Below, in pieces: positions 1 through 5,579 of a DNA stretch of 10,369 nucleotides. Both the position numbers and the translations under genes were made by a program. The stretch is from Actinomycetota bacterium (lineage in GTDB: Bacteria; Actinomycetota; Thermoleophilia; Gaiellales; Gaiellaceae), in NCBI GenBank assembly GCA_013813345.1, contig JACCRW010000362.1, positions 1 to 10,369 of the forward strand. The letters are read 5' to 3'. The notes beneath the pieces were generated by a model. That model was not told where the DNA came from. It saw only the letters and a list, made by a program, of their open reading frames with translations, and ran no database searches. The first letter of the stretch is position 1; every line of letters starts with the position of its first letter.

Positions 1-741
1 AACCGCGCCGCGTACTCGCTAAAGGAGATCGTGGTCACACCCGACAACCCAACGCGCGGCCTCGACGCCCACCAAGGCGCGGTGCTCCTCCACGACGGGC
101 AGACGGGCAAGTTGACGGCGCTCCTGAACGCCTCGCCGATCACCGCGATCCGAACCGCCGCCGTCACGGCCGTCGCCACCCGCGCCCTCGCTCGACCCGG
201 CGCGCGAAAAGTCGCGATCATCGGCACGGGCGTCCAGGGCAAATCCCACGAGCAGGCCATGCGTGCCGTCCTCGACGCTGCCGAGATCCGCTCCTGGAGC
301 CGCAGCTCCGGCGGCAGCGCCGAGGGGATCGTGCGCGACGCGGACATCGTCTGCACATGCACGAGCTCCAGCGAGCCGGTCCTCCCGCTCGAATGGCTGA
401 AGCCGGGCGCGCACGTGAACGCGGTCGGCTCGAGCGTGCCCTGGGCGAGGGAGCTCGACGCCGAGACGATGGCCGCCGGCTCGCTCTTCGCCGACCGGCG
501 CGAGTCGACGCTGAACGAGTCCGGCGAGTACCGCGCGGCGGTCGAGGAAGGCGCGATCGGGCCTGAGCACATCCTCGCCGAGCTGGGCGAGGTGCTGGTC
601 GGCGCGCATCCCGGCCGCACTCGAGACGACGAGCTGACGATCTTCGTCTCGCTCGGGCTCGCCGTCGAGGACCTCGCCGCCGCCGAGCTCGTCGTCGCCC
701 GCGCCCGTGAGCAGGGGGTCGGCACCGAGGTCGACTTCTGA
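1..741 (+). CDS. Ornithine cyclodeaminase/mu-crystallin family NAD(P)-dependent oxidoreductase (5' truncated by window edge)
   Basis: The reading frame is open from base 1, so the GTG at 31 is probably an internal Val codon and the true start lies outside the window. The visible 246 residues are most of a roughly 310-residue family. Seen: the family Lys near visible residue 8 (YSLKEIV), the THQG-like segment DAHQGAVLL, the Arg of ITAIRTAA, and the Rossmann dinucleotide loop IIGTGVQGKSH (GTGVQG at bases 223-240). VNAVGSSVPWARELD matches the block that in true ornithine cyclodeaminases carries the catalytic Asp; here Ser stands there. The stretch between WSR and ADIV is about 14 residues shorter than I expect. 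Members reduce imines, dehydrogenate amino acids or cyclodeaminate ornithine; this one fits an imine/keto-acid type reductase (EutC-like) better than ornithine cyclodeaminase. Its TGA overlaps the CTG start of the next gene, so the two are probably translated together. The family is secure; the substrate is unknown. Confidence 0.9.
   Translation, partial: NRAAYSLKEIVVTPDNPTRGLDAHQGAVLLHDGQTGKLTALLNASPITAIRTAAVTAVATRALARPGARKVAIIGTGVQGKSHEQAMRAVLDAAEIRSWSRSSGGSAEGIVRDADIVCTCTSSSEPVLPLEWLKPGAHVNAVGSSVPWARELDAETMAAGSLFADRRESTLNESGEYRAAVEEGAIGPEHILAELGEVLVGAHPGRTRDDELTIFVSLGLAVEDLAAAELVVARAREQGVGTEVDF
727..731 (+). promoter_or_regulatory. Shine-Dalgarno that decides the CTG start of the dehydratase gene
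   Basis: GAGGT lies 6 bases before the CTG at 738. The same core at the same spacing (GGAGGT at 4569-4574) precedes the GTG at 4581, where a start is beyond doubt. This supports translation starting at 738. Confidence 0.55.
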
Positions 742-1685
742 TCTCGCTCGCGCAGATCGAGCGCGCCCGCGAGACGATCCGCGGCGCCGCGATCAGGACG
801 CCGCTCGTCCGGCTGGATGCGCCCGAGGCGGCCGCCGAGATCTGGCTCAAGCTCGAGTGCCTCCAGCCGATCGGCTCGTTCAAGATCCGCGGCGCGGCGA
901 ACGCGATCCGGCAGGCGCAGCCCGGACAGGTCGCGCGGGGAGTCGTCACCGCGAGCGCCGGGAACATGGCGCAGGGCGTCGCCTGGGCTGCGCGCGAGCT
1001 CGGGGTGCCGGCGACGATCGTCGTCCCCGAGCACGCGCCGGCCACGAAGCTCGCGGCGATCGAGCGGCTCGGCGGCACGATCGTCAAGGTGCCCTACGAG
1101 CGGTGGTGGCAGGCAATCGTCGACTCGCGCTATGACGGCGTCGACGGCCTCTTCGTCCACCCGGTCCAGGACGAGCGAGTGATGGCCGGCAACGGGACGA
1201 TCGGGCTCGAGCTCGCCGAGGATCTCCCGGAGCTCGACGCGGTGCTCATCCCGTGGGGCGGCGGCGGGCTCTTCACCGGGGTCGCGAGCGCACTGGCCGC
1301 GCTCAGCCCTGCGACGCGCCTCTACGCGGTCGAGCCCGAGACCGGAGCGCCGCTTGCCGCCGCGCTCGCCGGGAACACGGAGCCGCTCGACTACCGGCCC
1401 TCGTTCGTCGACGGCGCGGGCGGCAAGAGCCTGCTCCCCCTGATGTGGGAGCGCGCGCAGCCGCTGCTTACCGGCTCCTACGTCGTCTCGCTGGACGAGG
1501 TCGCGGCGGCGGTGCGGCTGCTCGCGGAGCGCGCGCGGGTGGTCGCCGAAGGCGCGGGCGCGCTCGCGGTCGCGGCGGCGCTGAAGCATGGGCTCGCAGG
1601 CGAGCAGATCGTCTGCGTGGTCTCCGGCGGCAACATCGACGGCGACAGGCTCGCCGAGATCCTCGCCGGCCGAACCCCGTCCTAG
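738..1685 (+). CDS. PLP-dependent threonine/serine dehydratase family protein (EutB-like), apparent CTG start
   Basis: Fold-type II PLP enzyme of 315 residues, the length of catabolic dehydratases without an ACT regulatory domain. Seen: Schiff-base Lys49 in GSFKIRGAAN, the substrate/PLP loop SAGNMAQGVA, the phosphate-binding loop GGGGLFTG (Gly174-177), and the C-terminal SGGNID with Ser296 for the pyridine nitrogen. SAGNM replaces the usual SAGNH. Homology begins well before the first ATG (966), which would remove Lys49. The frame is open only back to 711 and has no ATG, GTG or TTG there; CTG at 738 gives the family-typical N-terminus (M)ISLAQIERARETIRGAAIRTPL and has GAGGT 6 bases upstream. 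The CTGA overlap with the preceding stop suggests coupling to the reductase. The reaction is probably beta-elimination of water from a hydroxy amino acid to an enamine/imine; threonine, serine, hydroxyaspartate or an ectoine-derived substrate are all possible. The family is secure, the substrate is not. Confidence 0.9.
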   Translation: MISLAQIERARETIRGAAIRTPLVRLDAPEAAAEIWLKLECLQPIGSFKIRGAANAIRQAQPGQVARGVVTASAGNMAQGVAWAARELGVPATIVVPEHAPATKLAAIERLGGTIVKVPYERWWQAIVDSRYDGVDGLFVHPVQDERVMAGNGTIGLELAEDLPELDAVLIPWGGGGLFTGVASALAALSPATRLYAVEPETGAPLAAALAGNTEPLDYRPSFVDGAGGKSLLPLMWERAQPLLTGSYVVSLDEVAAAVRLLAERARVVAEGAGALAVAAALKHGLAGEQIVCVVSGGNIDGDRLAEILAGRTPS

Positions 1686-1691
1686 TACGGA

Positions 1692-1706
1692 GCGGCGTTC
1701 CGCCGT
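1692..1706 (+). terminator. Weak hairpin just after the dehydratase stop
   Basis: GGCG at 1694-1697 pairs with CGCC at 1701-1704 around a TTC loop, extended by one C-G and one G-T pair. It lies 6 bases after the stop codon. There is no T-run behind it, so it could only be a non-canonical terminator or a chance stem. Confidence 0.2.
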
Positions 1707-1719
1707 GTGGGGGAATCGA

Positions 1720-1737
1720 GCGTGTCCGATTACACGC
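1720..1737. repeat. Perfect 6-bp inverted repeat upstream of the cupin gene
   Basis: GCGTGT, six bases CCGATT, then ACACGC. It lies about 70 bases upstream of the candidate -10 box of the cupin gene and 35 bases after the dehydratase stop. It could be an operator half-site pair or an RNA hairpin; nothing identifies a binding protein. Confidence 0.35.
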
Positions 1738-1804
1738 CGACCTTGTGATGCTCGCCCGCCTTTCTCTGGCGCCGACTCGCGCCTGCGCCGCATGACCCCC
1801 ACGC

Positions 1805-1810
1805 TAAATT
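1805..1810 (+). promoter_or_regulatory. Candidate -10 box (TAAATT) of a leaderless cupin transcript
   Basis: TAAATT fits the actinobacterial TANNNT -10 pattern and ends 9 bases before the GTG at 1820, so transcription would start at or next to the start codon. No Shine-Dalgarno precedes that GTG and no convincing -35 is visible. The flank GC-TANNNT is the same as at 5562-5569. Confidence 0.45.
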
Positions 1811-1819
1811 CCTGGCGCG

Positions 1820-2263
1820 GTGTCCGACGACGCGACCAATGTGTGGGCCGAGGTGCCCGACTGGGGCGGCGTCGGCGCGCGACGACTGGTTAGGTCGGCG
1901 GACGGGCCGCTGGGGGCTTCGCTCTGGGAATTCCAACCCGGCGGATTTCAGTTCGTTTATCACTTCCATCACAGAAGCGACGAACTCCTTGTCGTTCTTC
2001 GTGGGCAGCCGACGGTTCGCCTCCCCGACGGCGACCGTCAGCTCAACGAGGGCGACGTTGTTCCACTGCCGCGAGGTCCGGCCGGTGGGCACCAGGTCAG
2101 AAACGAGAGCAGCAGCGTCGCCCGCGTGCTGATCGTTTCATCCACCACCTACCCAGACGTTGCCGAGTACCCCGACACCGGAAAGGTTGGCATCGATACG
2201 GGTGGTACCGGGTGGGAGTCCCATCGACGCGCAGATGCCGTCGAGCATGCTGGCCCCGACTAA
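1820..2263 (+). CDS. Cupin domain-containing protein
   Basis: Small single-domain cupin of 147 residues. Motif 1 is read as His48-Phe-His50, Glu55 and Gly62 (HFHHRSDELLVVLRG). Motif 2 follows from GDVVPLPRG to His91 and Asn95. All four metal ligands expected in a metal-binding cupin (His48, His50, Glu55, His91) are present, so binding of Fe, Mn, Zn or Ni is likely. The tail DVAEYPDTGKVGI is typical of an uncharacterised actinobacterial cupin group. The GTG start is chosen because it follows a -10-like TAAATT by 9 bases and gives a natural N-terminus before the conserved VPDWGGVGARRL. Codon use is visibly less GC-biased than in the neighbours (TTT, TAT, CAT, AGA, GTT, CTT occur), which may mean recent acquisition. 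It stands alone between an upstream gap and a convergent gene. Its substrate and enzymatic or sensory role are unknown. Confidence 0.85.
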   Translation: MSDDATNVWAEVPDWGGVGARRLVRSADGPLGASLWEFQPGGFQFVYHFHHRSDELLVVLRGQPTVRLPDGDRQLNEGDVVPLPRGPAGGHQVRNESSSVARVLIVSSTTYPDVAEYPDTGKVGIDTGGTGWESHRRADAVEHAGPD

Positions 2264-2296
2264 CTGACCGCGCTCACGATTTCGCCAATCCTCTTA

Positions 2297-2932
2297 CTAA
2301 GAGGGCTTCGGGCGGCCGGCGTAGCGGAAGCCGAGGGCCTGGATCTCGCCCGCGTCGATGAGCGCCTGCTCGAGCACCTCCGCCGCTCCGTTGCCGAGAA
2401 ATCGATAGAGGTACGGCGTCCACACGAACGCTAGCTCCTCGAAGTGCGTGGTCAGACCGAGACGGAGCGGCTCCTCGCCGTGCAGACCCAGGTGCTCGCC
2501 CTCCCACTCCTCGCGCAGCGCCGCAGCCGAAGTCGGAGCGACGACCTCTCCGGCCCCGCCGCGCGCGTGTTGCTGCTCGTGGAGCCACTCGAGCGTCGGC
2601 TCGTCCAGCCGATCCCAGACGAACTCTTCCACGGCGAGCACCCCATCCGGACGGAGCAGCTCGACGATCCTGTCGAGGGCCGCATCGAGGTCGCGGATGT
2701 GGTGGAGCGAGCGCGCCGCGACGACGCCGTCGTACGGGTCGGGCTCCTCGAGCTCCTCGAGCGTCAGCCGGCGGAAGAGGTCGCCGAGCGGGGCGGCCGG
2801 ATCGATTCCGAGCACGTCGTAGCCCGCGACGGCAAGCGCGGTCGTCAACTCGCCCTGGCCGCAACCCACCTCCAGGAGCCGGGCCGGCGGGATGGGAAGG
2901 TGCTCGCGGACGAACTCTTCGAACGGCGTCAA
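2297..2932 (-). CDS. Class I SAM-dependent methyltransferase
   Basis: Soluble methyltransferase of 211 residues if started at the TTG at 2932-2930. Motif I LLEVGCGQG is at residues 19-27, the acidic ribose ligand is Asp44 (GIDP), and the later strands show SLHHIRDLDAALDRIVELLRPDGVLAVEE (residues 75-103), the methyltransf_11/25 pattern. The substrate-binding C-terminal half gives no clear hint of substrate. The frame is open to GTG at 3004 and ATG at 2971, but those starts lie 40-75 bases inside the upstream gene and add a tail without family character. The TTG overlaps the upstream TGA as TTGA and has GAGG 8 bases ahead of it (2944-2941), so coupled translation with the DUF218 gene is likely. 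It converges with the cupin gene, leaving 33 bases between the stops with no evident terminator. Confidence 0.85.
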   Translation of the reverse strand: MTPFEEFVREHLPIPPARLLEVGCGQGELTTALAVAGYDVLGIDPAAPLGDLFRRLTLEELEEPDPYDGVVAARSLHHIRDLDAALDRIVELLRPDGVLAVEEFVWDRLDEPTLEWLHEQQHARGGAGEVVAPTSAAALREEWEGEHLGLHGEEPLRLGLTTHFEELAFVWTPYLYRFLGNGAAEVLEQALIDAGEIQALGFRYAGRPKPS

Positions 2933-3441
2933 CAGTCCCGCCTCACGGTCGCAACGCCGAGCTTTGCCCATTCGGCTGCGATCGCCACCGGCCAGCGCCA
3001 CCACTGGATCGGCGCGCCGACGAACGCGAGCCGGCCGCGGTAGCAGCGCTCGATCAGGATCCGCGCCCGGAAGAGGTGGAAGCGCGAGCTGACGACGACG
3101 ATCGTGTCCCAGCCGCGCTCCGCCGCGAGTCGGGCGATGAGCTGCGCCTCGCCTCGCGTCGAGTACGGATCGGGCCTGGGGCAGAGGACCAGCGCCCGCT
3201 CGCGGCAGAGTCTGTTCGCTCGTGGCGAGCGAGGATCGAGCCCATCGGAGATCACGAGCACCGGCGCGACGCCGCGCTCGACGAGCTCGAGGCCGACCGG
3301 AAGCCGAAACCTGCTCCCGGCCAGCACGACGACGGCATCGGCCGTCGTCACCGCGTCATCGTCGTAGAGGATGAAGAGAAAGACGCTCGCGACGGCGAGC
3401 GCGCCGAACGTGAGCGCGAGAGCGAGGAGGGGCAGCCGCAT
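2929..3441 (-). CDS. DUF218/YdcF-ElyC-SanA-like protein with N-terminal membrane anchor
   Basis: 170 residues. One N-terminal hydrophobic helix (residues 3-26) is followed by a DUF218 domain: ADAVVVLAGS (34-43), ELVERGVAPVLVISDG, the family hallmark STRGEA (94-99), and VVVSSRFHLFRARIL (115-129), ending with VGAPIQWWRW. Known relatives (SanA, ElyC, YdcF) are envelope-associated proteins connected with cell-wall precursors or envelope integrity, and YdcF binds SAM; no reaction is established for most members. The ATG at 3441 is chosen because it starts exactly at the membrane helix and has a TANNNT box 10 bases upstream. The open frame continues much further upstream only as antisense of the neighbouring gene. 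It is cotranscribed with the methyltransferase through a 4-base overlap and shares a CATATG start with the divergent gene. Confidence 0.85.
   Translation of the reverse strand: MRLPLLALALTFGALAVASVFLFILYDDDAVTTADAVVVLAGSRFRLPVGLELVERGVAPVLVISDGLDPRSPRANRLCRERALVLCPRPDPYSTRGEAQLIARLAAERGWDTIVVVSSRFHLFRARILIERCYRGRLAFVGAPIQWWRWPVAIAAEWAKLGVATVRRDC
3425..3432 (+). promoter_or_regulatory. Strong Shine-Dalgarno of the first winged-helix gene
   Basis: AGGAGGGG lies 9 bases before the ATG at 3442 and fixes that start. It sits within the signal-anchor codons of the divergent DUF218 gene. Confidence 0.65.
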
Positions 3442-4584
3442 ATGACCGCCAAGAGTACGGTGAGCGCGACCGCGGTCCGGCGGCTGGCAATTGCTGCGCA
3501 GGGCTACGGCTCCCGGTATCGCCGCGCGCGCCCCGCGGAGGTGGAAGCGGCGATCCGACGGCTCTCGTGCGTCCAACTCGACTCGATCTCGACGGTCGAG
3601 CGTAGCGACCGGATCGCGCTCGCCTCTCGGATCGGCGACTACCCGCGCGATGCCGTCTCGCACCTGCTTCGGAGCGGCCGGATCTTCGAGTACTGGGCGC
3701 ACGAGGCGTGCGTGCTCCCGATCGAGGACTGGCCGCTCTTCCGGCCGGCGATGCGGAACGGCGGCCGCCGCTGGTACGGGGATGTCGAACGGACGCACCC
3801 GCACCTGGCGGAGGAGATCCTCACCGAGATCGGCGAGCGGGGGCCGCTCCCCTCGCGCCACTTCGAGGGCGCGACCGGGGGCGGGATGTGGAACTGGAAG
3901 CCTGCGAAGGCGACTCTCGAGCGGCTCTGGAATCACGGCCGGCTCGCGGTCGCCGGGCGCCAGGGCTTCCAGCGGCTCTACGACCTGACCGAGCGGGTGA
4001 TCCCGGCTGAGGTGCTGGCGCTCCCTGATCCGGCCGAGCCGGAGCGGTTGCGCCGCCTCGCGCTCCGGGCCGTTCGGGCGCGCGGCGTCCTGACGGCTGC
4101 GGGGATCGTCGAGCACTGGCGGCTGAAAGGAGGAGCTACGACGGTCCGGCCGGCGCTCGCGGGGCTCGTGCGCGACGGGGAGCTCGTCGAGCTCGAGGTC
4201 GACGACGGCGGCGCCTCGGTCTACGTTCTCGCGGGCACGGAGCTCGACCTGGCCGCTCCGAAGGCTGCCGTCCTCCTCTCCCCGTTCGACAACCTCCTCT
4301 GGGACCGGCCGTTCGCGCGGCGGATCCTCGGCTTCGACCATCTGATCGAGGTCTACAAGCCGGCGCCGCAGCGGCAATACGGCTACTACGTGCTTCCATT
4401 CCTGCGCGGCGATCGGATCGTCGGCCGGGCCGATCTGAAGTCGGAGCGGGCGGAGGGACGGCTCGTCGTCAAGGCGTTCCATCGCGAGGACGGGGTGCGC
4501 GCGTCCGGCGCACTCGACGACGCGCTCGATCGCGCACTCGCTCGGCTCGCACGCACGATCGGGCTCGCGGAGGTGCGGCGGTGA
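3442..4584 (+). CDS. AlkX/YcaQ-like winged-helix DNA glycosylase family protein (HTH_42), copy 1
   Basis: 380 residues of the HTH_42/COG3214 family, built from tandem winged helices. E. coli YcaQ (AlkX) unhooks DNA interstrand crosslinks and excises alkylated bases using a Gln-hydrophobic-Asp motif; here it reads Gln45-Leu46-Asp47 in CVQLDSISTVER. Other family blocks are the FEYWAHEACVLPIEDW segment, WNHGRLAVAGR, SPFDNLLWDR (from residue 280) and YGYYVLPFLRGDRIVGRADLK (from residue 313). The start at 3442 follows a strong AGGAGGGG; the frame stays open upstream, but only as antisense of the DUF218 gene. The protein acts on cytoplasmic DNA. It overlaps the next, paralogous gene by GTGA. Family and catalytic motif are seen; actual glycosylase activity and lesion preference are inferred from family members. 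Confidence 0.85.
   Translation: MTAKSTVSATAVRRLAIAAQGYGSRYRRARPAEVEAAIRRLSCVQLDSISTVERSDRIALASRIGDYPRDAVSHLLRSGRIFEYWAHEACVLPIEDWPLFRPAMRNGGRRWYGDVERTHPHLAEEILTEIGERGPLPSRHFEGATGGGMWNWKPAKATLERLWNHGRLAVAGRQGFQRLYDLTERVIPAEVLALPDPAEPERLRRLALRAVRARGVLTAAGIVEHWRLKGGATTVRPALAGLVRDGELVELEVDDGGASVYVLAGTELDLAAPKAAVLLSPFDNLLWDRPFARRILGFDHLIEVYKPAPQRQYGYYVLPFLRGDRIVGRADLKSERAEGRLVVKAFHREDGVRASGALDDALDRALARLARTIGLAEVRR
3452..3457 (-). promoter_or_regulatory. Candidate -10 box (TACTCT, minus strand) of the DUF218-methyltransferase operon
   Basis: Read on the minus strand, TACTCT fits TANNNT and ends 10 bases before the ATG at 3441. The weak purine content ahead of that ATG fits leaderless initiation. 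The box lies inside the first codons of the divergent gene. No -35 element is evident. Confidence 0.4.
4569..4574 (+). promoter_or_regulatory. Shine-Dalgarno of the second winged-helix gene
   Basis: GGAGGT lies 6 bases before GTG 4581, inside the end of the preceding gene, as expected for coupled translation. Confidence 0.6.
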
Positions 4585-5579
4585 CCGTCGTCTCGCTCGA
4601 GGAGGCTCGCCGGATTGCCATCCGCTCGCAGCTACTCGACGGATCGGCCACCGACGTGCTCGACACGGTCAAGCGGCTCGGCTTCCTCCAGATCGACGTC
4701 GTCTCGCCGGTGGCGACGCCGCAGCACCTCGTCCTCTTCAGCCGCCTCGGGCCGGGCTACGACCGGGCCGAGCTCGATCGGCTGCTCTGGGAGGAGCGAG
4801 TCCTCTTCGAGTACGACGCGTTCATCTACCCGATCGAGGACCTGCCGCTCGTTCGCGCTCGGATCCGCAACTTCCGGCGCTCGCGCCGGTACAAGAGCGA
4901 GCGCTGGGTGCGCGAGTTCCTGACCGAGAACCGTGCGTTCCGCAACTACGTCCTGCGCGAGCTCGATCGGCGCGGCCCGCTCCTCTCTCGCGACTTCGAG
5001 GATCGCGCGAAGGGAGAGAGACGCGACCACCGCTGGTACGGCTCGCGGATGGTCGGCCTCATGCTGGCGTCGCTGCACCTCTACGGCGAGATCACCGTCG
5101 TGGGGCGCAGGACCGGCGAGCGGCTGTGGGATCTCGCGAAGCGCTGGTGGCCGGAGACTGAGACGGTGTCGGTCCGCGACGCGGAGCGGATCCGCGCCGA
5201 ACAGCGCTTCCGCGCGCAGGGCGTGCGTCTCGTCCGCGGCGAGTGGCACGCACATCCGGAGGCGGCCGAAGGCCCCGTCTCCGACCGAGCCGTCCTCCTC
5301 TCCCCCTTCGACCGGCTGATCTACGACCGCGCCCGCGCCGAGGCGCTCTGGGGCTTCCGCTACCGGCTCGAGATGTTCGTCCCGAAGGCGAAGCGCGAGT
5401 ACGGCTACTACGTCCTGCCGCTGCTCGTCGGCGCCGAGGTCGTCGGCCGCGCGGAGCCGCGGCTCGACCGGAAGACGGGCGAGCTCGAGCTGCTCGGCGC
5501 CTGGGGCGATACGTCCCGCCTGGACGAGGCGCTGGCCGACCTCGCGGCCTGGTTGGGCGCCGCTAGGATCGTTCGCTAG
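4581..5579 (+). CDS. AlkX/YcaQ-like winged-helix DNA glycosylase family protein (HTH_42), copy 2
   Basis: 332 residues, a shorter paralogue of the preceding gene. The motif Gln37-Ile38-Asp39 is kept in FLQIDVVSPVATPQHLVLFSRLG, a passage closer to E. coli YcaQ than copy 1. FEYDAFIYPIEDLPLVR, SPFDRLIYDR (from residue 241) and YGYYVLPLLVGAEVVGRAE (from residue 274) follow in the family order. GTG 4581 overlaps the previous stop as GTGA and has GGAGGT 6 bases upstream. The two genes differ enough to be an old duplication or two separately acquired subfamilies, so they may prefer different lesions. The stop TAG directly abuts the ATG of the next gene, with no intervening base. The family is secure; repair of alkylated or crosslinked DNA is inferred. 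Confidence 0.85.
   Translation: MTVVSLEEARRIAIRSQLLDGSATDVLDTVKRLGFLQIDVVSPVATPQHLVLFSRLGPGYDRAELDRLLWEERVLFEYDAFIYPIEDLPLVRARIRNFRRSRRYKSERWVREFLTENRAFRNYVLRELDRRGPLLSRDFEDRAKGERRDHRWYGSRMVGLMLASLHLYGEITVVGRRTGERLWDLAKRWWPETETVSVRDAERIRAEQRFRAQGVRLVRGEWHAHPEAAEGPVSDRAVLLSPFDRLIYDRARAEALWGFRYRLEMFVPKAKREYGYYVLPLLVGAEVVGRAEPRLDRKTGELELLGAWGDTSRLDEALADLAAWLGAARIVR
5564..5569 (+). promoter_or_regulatory. Candidate -10 box (TAGGAT) of a leaderless cystathionine synthase/lyase transcript
   Basis: TAGGAT fits TANNNT and ends 10 bases before the ATG at 5580. It lies in the last codons of the preceding gene. No Shine-Dalgarno is seen before this ATG (the ten bases read CGTTCGCTAG), so a leaderless mRNA is plausible even inside a gene run. 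Confidence 0.45.

Noticed and set aside
218..1087. Minus-strand open frame opposite the reductase and dehydratase genes
   Set aside because: Arg/Ser/Ala-rich shadow spanning two genes with clear catalytic motifs on the plus strand.
2264..2296. Possible terminator between the convergent cupin and methyltransferase genes
   Set aside because: No stable stem or T-run is visible in the 33 bases.
2933..3004. Earlier methyltransferase starts (GTG 3004, ATG 2971)
   Set aside because: They lie 40-75 bases inside the DUF218 gene. The TTG at 2932 has a Shine-Dalgarno, a TTGA overlap, and a family-like N-terminus.
3076..3441. N-terminal extension of the first AlkX-like gene back to a GTG at 3076
   Set aside because: The added residues are charged, low-complexity antisense of the DUF218 gene; a strong Shine-Dalgarno precedes ATG 3442.
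3442..4482. N-terminal extension of the DUF218 frame by about 347 codons on the minus strand
   Set aside because: It is antisense to the AlkX-like gene and without domain character. The DUF218 protein has a natural membrane-anchor start at 3441 with a promoter-like box.
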